Assembly (NCBI GenBank): GCA_017528825.1
Contig: JAFXOI010000001.1
Location: forward strand, 149,411-213,410
Direction of reading: 5' to 3'
DNA: 64,000 nt
DNA from: Elusimicrobiaceae bacterium
GTDB taxonomy: Bacteria; Elusimicrobiota; Elusimicrobia; Elusimicrobiales; Elusimicrobiaceae
Shown here: piece after piece, positions 7,897 to 15,759 of the stretch
Layout: each line of letters starts with the position of its first letter
Numbering within the stretch: position 1 is the stretch's first letter
Position numbers and translations under genes: made by a program
The notes under the pieces: model-generated
Told to the model about the DNA's origin: nothing
The model's database searches: none
Seen by the model: only the letters and a program-made list of their open reading frames with translations

Positions 7897-8865
7897 ATGA
7901 GAAAAGTATTTAGAAATGAAACGGATATTGTTGAATTCTTTGCTAATCCTAGTTTATCTTTAATGGAACTAGAGAATTATTCATTTGAGGTTGAACAATG
8001 GCCTGATTTGACAGTAAAAGATCCTAATCGTGATATGGTAATGGAGTATAGCTTTATCCAAAGTCTTACTGCCTTGCAAGAAGAAATTTACCACTCTTAT
8101 GCACTCTTAAAATATCATAATCGCACGAAAAAACTTACAGAAGTAGAAAAACAATCATTACATATTCAAGTTAAAGTCAAAGCTGGATGTACAGAATTTG
8201 TTGTGAACGGTGCTGAAATTGCTAAGGAGTTAATACAAAATCTGACTGGTACACAGGTAATGCTATGTGTGATTTCTTTTATATTGTGTTATTTCAGCTC
8301 TTCTGCATATTCTCAGTATTTAAAGAATAAGACAGAATTGAAGGAAAAGGATTTGGAGTCAGATAAGTATAAAGCGGCAATAGAAACTTTAGGAAAAGCA
8401 AACGAACTAAATGCAGAAATTTGTAAGAGAAGTATAGAAGTTAAAAAAGAGATTATTAAACCTTTAGCTATCAATAAACAGGTGCAAATCGGAACATCTT
8501 TGTTCACTCAAGAAGAATTAGAAGATGTATTGAAAAAAAGCAGATCTTCTTTTGATCAAACACGGCTAGATGATTTTTACACGATTGAAAAGGTAGAACA
8601 GATTGAGGACAGTGGATTTAAATGTACGTTAGGTAATAATAATTATTCTTTTAGTGCTATTTTGCCAAATTCACTATTCAATGATGATAAGCTTCCTATT
8701 ATTCAGAATAGTCTGTTTAAAAGAACGCCTATCTTTTGTGTTATCAACGCTAAAGTATGTGATAATCGGCTTAAAGATGCAGAATTGCTTGATGTTGCAT
8801 ATAGCAAAGTTCCGTATAACAAGCCTAATTTAATTCAAGTAGAAGATATTGAGGAAGAGTCTTAA
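7897..8865 (+). CDS. Single-pass membrane protein of unknown function (element 1 cargo)
   Basis: 322 residues, no family recognised. Residues ~1-120 are soluble and acidic. One transmembrane helix follows at about 128-147 (VMLCVISFILCYFSSSAYS). A charged helical stretch of ~50 residues and a C-terminal domain of ~130 residues with alternating strands complete it. An extended -10 (TGG TATACT) ends exactly 6 bases before the ATG, so the mRNA should be leaderless; there is no Shine-Dalgarno. It converges on a nuclease gene. AT-rich compared with the chromosome, fitting acquired DNA. Its position beside a nuclease in a small integrative element makes a defence role plausible, but the sequence does not show one. 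Confidence 0.7.
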   Translation: MRKVFRNETDIVEFFANPSLSLMELENYSFEVEQWPDLTVKDPNRDMVMEYSFIQSLTALQEEIYHSYALLKYHNRTKKLTEVEKQSLHIQVKVKAGCTEFVVNGAEIAKELIQNLTGTQVMLCVISFILCYFSSSAYSQYLKNKTELKEKDLESDKYKAAIETLGKANELNAEICKRSIEVKKEIIKPLAINKQVQIGTSLFTQEELEDVLKKSRSSFDQTRLDDFYTIEKVEQIEDSGFKCTLGNNNYSFSAILPNSLFNDDKLPIIQNSLFKRTPIFCVINAKVCDNRLKDAELLDVAYSKVPYNKPNLIQVEDIEEES

Positions 8866-9109
8866 AACAGGATTTTGTGTAAATTAGTGCGTTGTTATCA
8901 TAGGAGGAACCATTTCCCTCCTTGATCAGTTCTCCACCTAGACTTTGGCCATTAAGCTTTACATCACAGAGCAGACGGAAGTATTTATCTCACCCACAGG
9001 TGTGCAGCAGAAGTTTTCCGCCTTTTCAATGACATAATTCAGGAGAAACGGAAATTAAATAACATGCCTGCAGATGAGGTAAGGTACCATGCCCTAAACG
9101 AGTAAGAAA
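8866..9109. other. Convergent intergenic region, little recognisable
   Basis: Space between the convergent membrane-protein and nuclease genes. A GGAGG...CCTCC inverted repeat near 8901-8920 could form a weak hairpin; nothing else is supported. Confidence 0.3.
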
Positions 9110-10915
9110 CTACTCCGTTGGATGCCAACGATAGGCTCTTCTAAAACCCATTTTTTCGGCTTCTGCTACTGTTTTTGCATAAAAGGCATTAGGGTTATTC
9201 CCAAGTTGAAAATTATCATATTGCTGATCAAACGGCAGATGAAATATTTTCCCATCAGGCGAATCCGGATTGCACTTGATTTTGGGGTATTTCTTATCCA
9301 ATTTTACATTTTCCCGCAAATCTATGTTCAAAATATGGGCTACCCTTCGTGCGGTATCAGATACCTGTGTTGAAGTAACAAATACGGGAGTGACTGTTCC
9401 TTGTTTTAAAATTTTCCAAGGATCTTCCGTTGGAAAGTGTTCCATAATATAATCAATAGTAGTACCAAATAGTTGGAATATGTAGTTCTCGTATATGGTT
9501 TTGTTTGCGGCCCAATACTTGCACTGTATAAGTTCGGTTTTTCCGTCTTTTGATGCAATGATGTCGATGCCCATATCTTGCCAACGCTTTTTTGCACCAT
9601 TCATAATAACTTTCCACTGTTTTATATCGTAGGTATAGCCTATGTAGCGCTCATAAAATAAGCCAATTTGCCAATTCGTTTTATCATAGGAATCTTCGTA
9701 TCTGTCCAAAACGCGTTGAAATTTTTCTGTTTTGGTTAAGGTTTCACGCTCTTCCGGTGATAGATAGTGGATAAATACTTCTTCTTCCTCTTGGTCGTCC
9801 GCATTAGCTTTCAGAACAGCTTCCATGGGATATTCCTTAAAATCATTTAACCACGGGAACATTTTTTCATAGGCATTAATGATATATTCATATTTGCGTA
9901 AGTCTTTAATCTTTGCTTTCTGTTCACGTTTGAGCTCAGCAACAATTTGGCTGGAGTTTAAAGCAGCACGTTTTTTATTGCGGAAATACTGTGAAAATCT
10001 ATCAAGATAGTCTGTCGCATATTCTGAGGTTACCTGTCCGAACGCATCACCGGTTTCCAACAATTTTTTACTTAAATTATCTGCAAACTCTTTTTTAAGG
10101 ATTTCCAAACTGGCAAAGGATGCATCTATAGCTTTTTGAAAGTTTGCCTGTTTCTCGTTAATCTCACTCATGCATTTCTCTCTATAGCTTTCAATATTTT
10201 GCAAATTTTCGGCACGAACTTGGTCTAATTCGTTTTCTCGTTGCATTCTATGTTCTTCAATAAATTTTAAATTTTTGGCACGATTAGCTTCTAATTCCGC
10301 TTTTTGATTATTAATTTCTAGTTGTTGACTTGCAATAGACGCTAGACTCTTTTCTCTATCCGTTCGAAATTTTCTTCTATCTTCTTCTAATAATTTTTGA
10401 TGAGTCGATATCCATTTGGTTTGATTTTCATTTTCAGTTTGTATCTTATAGACTTTTTCTGACAAGGTAAGTAGATGTTTATAAAAAAAGAAATAGAGTT
10501 GGCAAATTACTTCATATTCCTTTTCTACGAATTCACTGAGTCTAAGTGAATCAAATTTTTCTCTTTCCTTTTCTTCAGGATGTATACGCAAATATGCTTC
10601 TACTTTGCTGATAGCATCTTTTTGAAGAGATGCTGCTATATGATCCTCTACGTACTTAACAAAGCTATAGGGTAATTTCGGAGCTTGTAGGCCTTTCCAC
10701 AAATCAACAAATTCCTCCCTTTTATCTAGGAAAGTATATCGAGTGTCCGCTAATTCTTTGATGCATTCTTCATACAACTTGTCCATGAATTTTTGAGGTT
10801 GAGCAAAAATGACTTTAAAAGTGGCTAGTATCTTGACAATATTTTGCTCCAAAATTTTATTTCGTTCTTTTAAATCAGCTATTTCCTTTTCGTTATTAGA
10901 GAAGAAAAACCCCAT
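9110..10915 (-). CDS. Coiled-coil protein with Mrr-like nuclease and Ada-like C-terminal domain
   Basis: 601 residues. After an N-terminal helical domain, residues ~160-330 are a long coiled coil (heptad-rich, Glu/Lys/Gln). A restriction-endonuclease-like domain occupies ~415-540: FYERYIGYTYD, then GIDIIA with Asp451 and LIQCKYW with Gln464-x-Lys466, the Mrr-type D...QxK site. The last ~45 residues (GKIFHLPFDQQYD...EAEKMGFRRAYRW) resemble the Ada-type zinc-binding module seen at nuclease C-termini, but the cysteines are missing. AAGGAG precedes the ATG. Likely an anti-phage or modification-dependent DNA-cleaving effector; the coiled coil may mediate oligomerisation or sensing. The nuclease assignment is good, the role is inferred. 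Confidence 0.8.
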   Translation of the reverse strand: MGFFFSNNEKEIADLKERNKILEQNIVKILATFKVIFAQPQKFMDKLYEECIKELADTRYTFLDKREEFVDLWKGLQAPKLPYSFVKYVEDHIAASLQKDAISKVEAYLRIHPEEKEREKFDSLRLSEFVEKEYEVICQLYFFFYKHLLTLSEKVYKIQTENENQTKWISTHQKLLEEDRRKFRTDREKSLASIASQQLEINNQKAELEANRAKNLKFIEEHRMQRENELDQVRAENLQNIESYREKCMSEINEKQANFQKAIDASFASLEILKKEFADNLSKKLLETGDAFGQVTSEYATDYLDRFSQYFRNKKRAALNSSQIVAELKREQKAKIKDLRKYEYIINAYEKMFPWLNDFKEYPMEAVLKANADDQEEEEVFIHYLSPEERETLTKTEKFQRVLDRYEDSYDKTNWQIGLFYERYIGYTYDIKQWKVIMNGAKKRWQDMGIDIIASKDGKTELIQCKYWAANKTIYENYIFQLFGTTIDYIMEHFPTEDPWKILKQGTVTPVFVTSTQVSDTARRVAHILNIDLRENVKLDKKYPKIKCNPDSPDGKIFHLPFDQQYDNFQLGNNPNAFYAKTVAEAEKMGFRRAYRWHPTE

Positions 10916-11116
10916 AATTTGCTCCTTATCTTACTTGGTTTCTAAAGTACATAGTATAACGTGCATAGAAGAATTATACTAAATGCCTAAAATTAATTGT
11001 GTGATATATATGTACAGATATGGTAGGCAGATGGTTGCAGTAGAAAGTGTCCCTTTTGTACGTTATTTTTGCATGGCGTATATTGGATTGCAATAGAACA
11101 GTTCAGTGTCGCGCAA

Positions 11117-11135
11117 TGTGTCCAAAAAGTGTCCA
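11117..11135. repeat. Right arm-type repeat, copy of 4515-4533
   Basis: GTGTCCAAAAAGTGTCCA matches the left-end copy exactly, and further TATCCA/TGTCC variants follow nearby. It lies about 150 bp inside attR, mirroring the left copy. Probable integrase arm sites. Confidence 0.55.
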
Positions 11136-11280
11136 AACTGTATCCAAAAACATTCATTTCCATTAAAGTACATTCAAACAAAAGCAACCTGAATCAATTT
11201 TGCTAAAAACACCACTCTGGCACTTATTTTCTGACGGAAAACTTTTATTATCGTGCTAGATTTTGTATAATAGTTTTAGA

Positions 11281-11324
11281 TTTAAGCCCAGTTGGCGCAG
11301 GGGTAGCGCGTTCCCTTGACATGG
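11281..11324. repeat. attR: 44-bp direct repeat within tRNA-Val
   Basis: Identical to 4373-4416. Here the sequence continues into the tRNA 3' half, so this is the junction where the element's 5' half joins the chromosomal 3' half. Confidence 0.85.
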
Positions 11325-11360
11325 GAAAGGTCATAGGTTCAAATCCTATACTGGGCACCA
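11286..11360 (+). tRNA. tRNA-Val (anticodon GAC)
   Basis: 75 bases. The acceptor stem GCCCAGT pairs with ACTGGGC and the gene encodes ACCA at the 3' end. The anticodon arm TTCCC-TTGACAT-GGGAA shows anticodon GAC; the T arm contains GGTTCAAATCC. A TATAAT at 11266-11271 lies 15 bases upstream. Its 5' half and promoter lie within element 1, so expression of this tRNA now depends on sequence supplied by the mobile element. Confidence 0.96.
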
Positions 11361-11367
11361 TTGAAAA

Positions 11368-11391
11368 ACCCGTCCTTGTGACGGGTTTTTT
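11368..11391 (+). terminator. Terminator of tRNA-Val
   Basis: A 7-bp stem ACCCGTC/GACGGGT followed by six T residues lies 8 bases after the tRNA. Confidence 0.85.
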
Positions 11392-11696
11392 AATGGCCAG
11401 TAGCACACCCACTGCTGGGTGTGCGGTAGGATTTGAAAGGCGCAGCGATGTACGAGTTTGCGTGCGAACTTGTGAGCCGCAAGGCGAGTACCGCGAGCCC
11501 GGCCTGCAGGAAAATTCCGTCAGGAATTTTACCGGAAGGCAAGTCCTATACTGGGCAAATTTAAAACCACCCTTTTGGGTGGTTTTTTAATTTTGGCAGT
11601 AAGTAACACACACTGCTGAGTGTTACGTTAGGATTTGAAAGCCGGAGCGATGTTTTTGTTTGAGATGCGAACCGCACCCGCGAGCAACGATCGGCA
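11392..11696. repeat. Degenerate tandem copies of the tRNA-Val 3' flank
   Basis: Two related units follow the tRNA. Each has a tRNA 3'-end piece (the second at 11541-11557, CCTATACTGGGCA), a terminator hairpin with T-tract (second: 11563-11587), then a conserved tail (CACTGCTG-GTGT, GTTAGGATTTGAAAG or close variants, AGCGATG). The duplication looks like scars of repeated integration at the tRNA. No coding potential is credible here. Confidence 0.6.
11563..11590 (+). terminator. Second terminator in tRNA flank repeat
   Basis: A 10-bp stem AAAACCACCC/GGGTGGTTTT with a 3-4 base loop and a T-tract, following a 17-bp relic of the tRNA 3' end. Confidence 0.6.
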
Positions 11697-11822
11697 GATG
11701 CCGTGGCCGTGCCGGAGCGTTTATTAGATAAATCGTACAAATTAATATACGGTAGCACCGACAAACGGACAACCGACCGCTTATCCCCCTATGGCGTATG
11801 GGTATTACGCAAAAAAGAATAA
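11697..11822 (+). pseudogene. C-terminal relic of an unidentified (perhaps glycosidase) gene
   Basis: A 41-codon open tail with protein-like composition (DKSYKLIYGSTDKRT, then SPYGVWVLRKKE) ends at TAA 11820-11822. The PYGVWVL ending resembles the all-beta C-terminal domain of GH13 alpha-glucan enzymes. No start codon or upstream part exists because the tRNA-flank repeats intervene. I read it as the end of a chromosomal gene cut off by an old integration or rearrangement. Confidence 0.3.
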
Positions 11823-11890
11823 GGAGGTTATATTTGCTATAAACAGTTACCCTCAATATTGGGGATGTATTGTATCTCTATCATAATTTT

Positions 11891-12955
11891 TTACATATTT
11901 ATGCCATACTGCGTACTTATATTTTGCACTTGTGCCTCTACTTCAGCACAACGAGCTGACGAACAACGATGTTCATTTGGACAGGATGCCCCACCGCAAC
12001 AACATGCGTTATCATTATAACTCACACCTGCACAACCATATCTATAATAAGTAGATTCTCCTGCATAACATACAGAGCCATTCGTAAACGTGCTATCGCA
12101 TCCTCCATAAAAACTTGTAGTGACACAAATTGCATTATCAAAAGTATTATTTGCACAAGAGCTCTCATTTTTTGTGATACATACGGCTCCGTTTGCAAAG
12201 GAAGAATTTGTACAACCCGCTTTTGCCATGTCCCAACATACTCCCCCATCTTTAAATGAGGAATTATTACAAGAATTATAAATATAACCTTTACATATAC
12301 CTCCTTCATTTACCTCGACGTTACTAGATGCTCCATATCCACAAAACGGCGTAGAATTGCCATATATACCATTGGCTTGATAGGGCATAGCTAATGCTGA
12401 ACATCTTTCTTGGTCGGTTCTATAACATGTTCCATTTTTTTGCGAAAAGGCACGGCCAACATGATCACAAGTGGCCTTGTCTATAGCTTGGTCTAAAAGA
12501 TACGCGGTGTAGCCCTCGGCACTAGTTAAATCTTGGCCTATAAGTAGCTTTCCGCAAAGTTTTTCGGCCCGTTCATCGCCTGTCTTAGCCTCACAATGCA
12601 GTTGCCCGGCAAATATTGGACTGTCGTTAAGGTAACTAGCCAGTCTTACATTAGCAAGCTTACTATTCGTAACCCGTATCACGTTGGGATCTGCGGTATT
12701 ATTGGGCGTTACTAAGGCAAAGGTTAAATCAGTATTATTCATAGTAACATCTAAATTAGCCATATTATCTGTATAAGCACCATTAGTCATTTTAATGGCT
12801 TCTTCAGCATCTTTAATGGCCTTAGCTCCGGGGAGCATTGTGCTCCAATGGCTTTTATCCACCGCGCCCTGATACATGGGGATTGCAATAGCTGATAAAA
12901 TACCAATAATCAGTACGACAACTAGCAATTCTACTAACGTAAATGCTTTGTGCAT
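11891..12955 (-). CDS. Type IV prepilin-like protein with Cys-rich repeat tip
   Basis: 354 residues from the ATG at 12955, chosen because AGGA lies correctly before it and the class III signal starts there. MHKA is followed by FTLVELLVVVLIIGILSAIAIP, with Glu at position 5 of the mature helix; a prepilin peptidase would cut before Phe. A pilin globular domain spans ~30-210. From ~235 the chain becomes a tandem array with pattern C-x2/3-[ST]-x-[FY]-x-[ND]-G-x-[VI]-C, repeated about six times. This suggests a disulfide- or beta-stacked tip domain shared with the pilin at 58360. It is preceded by structured leader RNA copy A. Function: pilus subunit or minor pilin; adhesion is inferred. Confidence 0.88.
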   Translation of the reverse strand: MHKAFTLVELLVVVLIIGILSAIAIPMYQGAVDKSHWSTMLPGAKAIKDAEEAIKMTNGAYTDNMANLDVTMNNTDLTFALVTPNNTADPNVIRVTNSKLANVRLASYLNDSPIFAGQLHCEAKTGDERAEKLCGKLLIGQDLTSAEGYTAYLLDQAIDKATCDHVGRAFSQKNGTCYRTDQERCSALAMPYQANGIYGNSTPFCGYGASSNVEVNEGGICKGYIYNSCNNSSFKDGGVCWDMAKAGCTNSSFANGAVCITKNESSCANNTFDNAICVTTSFYGGCDSTFTNGSVCYAGESTYYRYGCAGVSYNDNACCCGGASCPNEHRCSSARCAEVEAQVQNISTQYGINM

Positions 12956-13273
12956 AAGATTTCCTTTAAAATATTGGCCTGGGCAAAAGAAAACGGCTAT
13001 TATGCCCAAGCGCGAATCAGTCACCTAGTCATAACAGCCGTAGTTTGCCGCGCCCGAAGGCGTGGCAAACATTCGGTACAACACAACGGGATTATAAGTT
13101 CCATTGCGTTGTACCTAAAACAGCTGCTTTTGGACTGATTCGTGGCCTTTGGTTTCCCAAAAGCTATCCGTATTCTGCATACGGTTCCAAAAACAGATTA
13201 AAATTTATTCATAAGCGCAGTTTCTTGCGCGTAACTATCTATCCTCCTATAAAGGGATGTTGGTATTATAGCA
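12956..13273 (-). promoter_or_regulatory. Promoter and leader of prepilin gene (contains RNA copy A)
   Basis: An extended -10 (TGC TATAAT, rc of 13265-13273) predicts a start near 13258, giving a ~300-nt leader. Near the 5' end are an AGGAGG and a GCGC-AAGAAACT-GCGC hairpin; the conserved structured RNA then occupies 13196-12989, followed by AAAGGAAATCTT before the ATG. Confidence 0.7.
12989..13196 (-). ncRNA. Structured leader RNA, copy A (riboswitch-like, new class candidate)
   Basis: On the minus strand: CTGTTTTTGG, hairpin 1 (CCGUAU/AUACGG), hairpin 2 capped by GAAA, a free segment GAAUCAGUC, a GGUACAAC/GUUGUACC stem, an 11-bp stem with a UUCG loop (GUUUGCC...GGCAAAC), then UACGGCUGUUAU, GACUGAUUC, and AUAAUAGCCGUUUUC. 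GAAUCAGUC and GACUGAUUC pair over 9 bp. The final ACGGCU/AGCCGU pairing followed by U-residues resembles a terminator. The same order of elements recurs at 26032-26244 and 58119-58328 with compensatory changes. The ligand or trigger is unknown. Confidence 0.75.
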
Positions 13274-13289
13274 AATCCCTATACGATAT

Positions 13290-13673
13290 TTATTTCCCTT
13301 CACGTTCCTTTTGTTTCATTTCCCGCCAGACGGCTAAGGCCTCTTCCGGGGTGGCGGCTTTGGCGTGGTCTCCAAACACATGGGGGTGGCGCCGATGGAG
13401 TTTTTCATCCAAGTAAACAATCACATCTTCTATGGAAAATTTGCCTTCTTCGCGGGCAATTTGCGCATGCATTAATACCTGCAGCAACACATCCCCCAGC
13501 TCTTCTTTCATATTTTCATCATCTTTCTTTTCTATAGCTTGTACCAATTCTTCGCTTTCATTGCGAAGGCATTTAATCAAACTCTCATGAGTTTGTTTTT
13601 TATCCCACGGGCACCCCTCCGGTCCGCGCAAGGTAGCAATCGTATGCACTAATTCCTCAAATTTTGTTTTCAT
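13290..13673 (-). CDS. mazG: MazG-family nucleoside triphosphate pyrophosphohydrolase
   Basis: 127 residues, a single MazG domain (all-alpha NTP pyrophosphatase). Seen: the N-terminal LRGPEGCPWDKKQTHESL signature, then ESEELVQAI and EELGDVLLQVLMHA, the EExxE...ExxD metal-binding pattern, and the RRHPHVFGD segment. Such enzymes hydrolyse non-canonical or excess NTPs to NMP and PPi. Half the length of two-domain MazG proteins but matching the single-domain type. GGAGAG precedes the ATG. It is divergent from the gene at 13705. Confident family call. Confidence 0.93.
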   Translation of the reverse strand: MKTKFEELVHTIATLRGPEGCPWDKKQTHESLIKCLRNESEELVQAIEKKDDENMKEELGDVLLQVLMHAQIAREEGKFSIEDVIVYLDEKLHRRHPHVFGDHAKAATPEEALAVWREMKQKEREGK

Positions 13674-13704
13674 ATTCTCTCCAAAAATGCTATACCATTA
13701 TTAT

Positions 13705-15036
13705 ATGAAAATAAACTTCAGACTGGCGCTGAGCGCACTTTGCATCCTATTCCTCGTTCCTTGTGTGACCGCACAAGTAACCATTGTCAAACAAGAAGGC
13801 AACAAAATCTATTTAGACACTTCCGAATATAATCGAAAAGTATCGGTAGGAGACACCTTCAAAATTATTCTCTCACAAGAGAAATTAACCAATCCCAAAA
13901 CCGGTAAAGATTTAGGCCTTATTAATCATTATTCCGAAGAAGGAAAAATCGTAGAAGTGCAAGCGTTGTACGCCGTCGGTCAAATATCCGTTGCAGGGCA
14001 ATATGCCGGCAAAGAAGCCGTCTTAGAAAATCACATGCCCGCGCCGGTCTCTGTAAAACCTACCACAACGGCCGATGCTCCGGTTGCGGCGGCGGTTTCA
14101 CAGTCCACCCGTAAAGCTACTTCTTATCAAGTAATCGAACGGGAAGTAATCAGCGCGGTAAAAGCGGATTTGTTACCTTTCCCTGACGAAGAAATTGCCG
14201 TGCTGGACAAAAAAGGGAATTTAGCATTGTACTCCGTATCGGGGGAGATGTTGCAAGAACAATCCTCTTACACGTTGCCCGTTGGTCACAAGCCGCTCTC
14301 TTTGTCAGCGGTCGACGTAATGAACACCGGATATGCTCAACTTTTTGTCGCGGTCTATCAAGAACAAGAACAAAAAATTTCTACTTGGGTGTTTGACGTA
14401 CAGAACAAAGAATTTGTCCGTCAGACCGCCTTGCCTTACTTTGTTAAAGAACTGGGTTGTGCCGAACAAAAAGAAATCTATGCCCAGAAACCTTTCATCA
14501 GCAGTGCTAAACCCGGCGAAGCACATAAATTAGCGTACGAAAAAGGGCGTTTTTCTTTAGCAAAAGATTCTTTCGCCACCCGAGGAAATTGGTTAACCGG
14601 TATCAATGAATATGAAATTCAAAACGAGGAAACAGAGAATTTTGTCTACACAGCCTACAACGGGGTATTGCGCATGCGCTTAAACAATGGCAAATACATT
14701 GACAGCCCTGACCAATTTGCCACTGCTCCAAACCGAATTAAATATACACAAAAGATCATTCCCTTTTATCCTTCCATCCAAGTGTACGGCCCCAAAGGCC
14801 ACGCCACCTTGGCGGCCATTGAAAATACCTCCAAACTGGGTATTCTTTCGGAACAATTTGGACAATACAACGGCGGGAAACTTCACTTTTTAAGTTATCA
14901 AAACGGTCGTTTGGCTATTGATGAAACCGTGGAATTAAGCGGTTTTGCCTATGACACCAATTGCACCGCACGCGGTATTTTAATTCCGCAAGTACTAAGC
15001 AGCGGACAAACTATTTTGACTGAAATTTATAGATAA
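13705..15036 (+). CDS. Exported protein, possible beta-rich domain, unknown function
   Basis: 443 residues. Signal peptide 1-23 (FRLALSALCILFLVPCVTAQ). Residues ~24-110 form a small domain (VTIVKQEGNKIYLDTSE, VSVGDTFKII) recalling FlgT-type C-terminal beta domains. A low-complexity Pro/Thr/Ala linker follows, then ~300 residues of repeated beta strands consistent with a propeller (VDVMNTGYAQLFVAVYQ, resembling FG-GAP/VCBS blades). The start at 13705 is preferred: an extended -10 (TGC TATACC) ends 8 bases upstream, so the message is nearly leaderless, and the signal peptide begins there. It is followed 11 bases later by thyX. Function unknown; envelope location inferred. Confidence 0.7.
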   Translation: MKINFRLALSALCILFLVPCVTAQVTIVKQEGNKIYLDTSEYNRKVSVGDTFKIILSQEKLTNPKTGKDLGLINHYSEEGKIVEVQALYAVGQISVAGQYAGKEAVLENHMPAPVSVKPTTTADAPVAAAVSQSTRKATSYQVIEREVISAVKADLLPFPDEEIAVLDKKGNLALYSVSGEMLQEQSSYTLPVGHKPLSLSAVDVMNTGYAQLFVAVYQEQEQKISTWVFDVQNKEFVRQTALPYFVKELGCAEQKEIYAQKPFISSAKPGEAHKLAYEKGRFSLAKDSFATRGNWLTGINEYEIQNEETENFVYTAYNGVLRMRLNNGKYIDSPDQFATAPNRIKYTQKIIPFYPSIQVYGPKGHATLAAIENTSKLGILSEQFGQYNGGKLHFLSYQNGRLAIDETVELSGFAYDTNCTARGILIPQVLSSGQTILTEIYR

Positions 15037-15047
15037 TCGGAGTATAT

Positions 15048-15737
15048 ATGGAAAACAAAAATGAAGTAATCAAACTATTGGATAAAGGCTTTATTCGATT
15101 AGTAGATTTTATGGGAAGCGATAACCGCGTGGTGAGTTCGGCGCGGGTTTCTTTTGGCGGCGTGTCGAAGGGCGAAGAACAAGATAAGCGCTTAATTAAA
15201 TATCTGCTGGAGCACCGTCATCATACTCCGTTTGAACATTGCTACTTTCAGTTTCATGTTTGTTGTCCGATCTATGTGGCTCGCCAATGGATGCGCCACC
15301 GCTGGGGTTCTTTTAATGAAATCAGTGCCCGCTATACCCAAGTAAAAGATGAATTTTATATTCCGTCTGTTTTCCGCGGACAAGATATTAAAAACCGCCA
15401 AGGTTCTGTAGCGGCGGATTTTGACAATGAAGCCTTGCGTAAGTTATACGAAGAAAGCGTAGAGGCTTCTTTTGCTGCTTACAATAAGTTGATTGAGGCC
15501 GGTGTGGCTCGCGAAATGGCACGCGGAGTACTGCCCGTTTGTCAATATACGCAATTCTATTGGAGCGTAAACGCCCGCAGTTTGTTAAACTTTTTACAAC
15601 TGCGCACCGACGGCCATGCTCAATATGAAATCCGTGTATATGCCGATGCCATCGCACAGATTTTCAAAGAAAAAATGCCGTGGTCTTGGGAAGCGTTTGA
15701 AGCATTAAACAAAACCTTGCCTCTCGGCGCAGAATAA
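15048..15737 (+). CDS. thyX: Flavin-dependent thymidylate synthase ThyX
   Basis: 229 residues. The diagnostic ThyX motif RHRxxSxNExSxRY is present (RHRWGSFNEISARY, from residue 83), and the second FAD/dUMP-binding region contains RSLLNFLQLRTDGHAQYEIR. The enzyme makes dTMP from dUMP using methylene-THF and FADH2. CGGAG lies before the ATG. Tandem with the upstream exported protein (11-base gap) and with glgC downstream (22-base gap), probably one transcript. Confidence 0.97.
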   Translation: MENKNEVIKLLDKGFIRLVDFMGSDNRVVSSARVSFGGVSKGEEQDKRLIKYLLEHRHHTPFEHCYFQFHVCCPIYVARQWMRHRWGSFNEISARYTQVKDEFYIPSVFRGQDIKNRQGSVAADFDNEALRKLYEESVEASFAAYNKLIEAGVAREMARGVLPVCQYTQFYWSVNARSLLNFLQLRTDGHAQYEIRVYADAIAQIFKEKMPWSWEAFEALNKTLPLGAE

Positions 15738-15759
15738 AATTATCACAGGGAGAAAAACT

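Larger units (their letters stand above)
4373..11324. mobile_element. Integrative element 1 in tRNA-Val(GAC), 6.9 kb
   Basis: Bounded by 44-bp direct repeats (4373-4416 and 11281-11324) covering the 5' half of tRNA-Val through the anticodon loop. A tyrosine integrase sits just inside the left repeat. Contents: integrase, RHH regulator, HTH (excisionase-like) protein, CRI-type replication initiator, a hairpin-rich intergenic region, a one-pass membrane protein and a coiled-coil/Mrr-type nuclease. The repeat layout implies recombination near the anticodon, so the element brought a new promoter and 5' half that completes the tRNA at its right end. It appears to be a small mobilisable or integrative element with likely defence cargo; no conjugation genes are seen. 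Confidence 0.85.
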
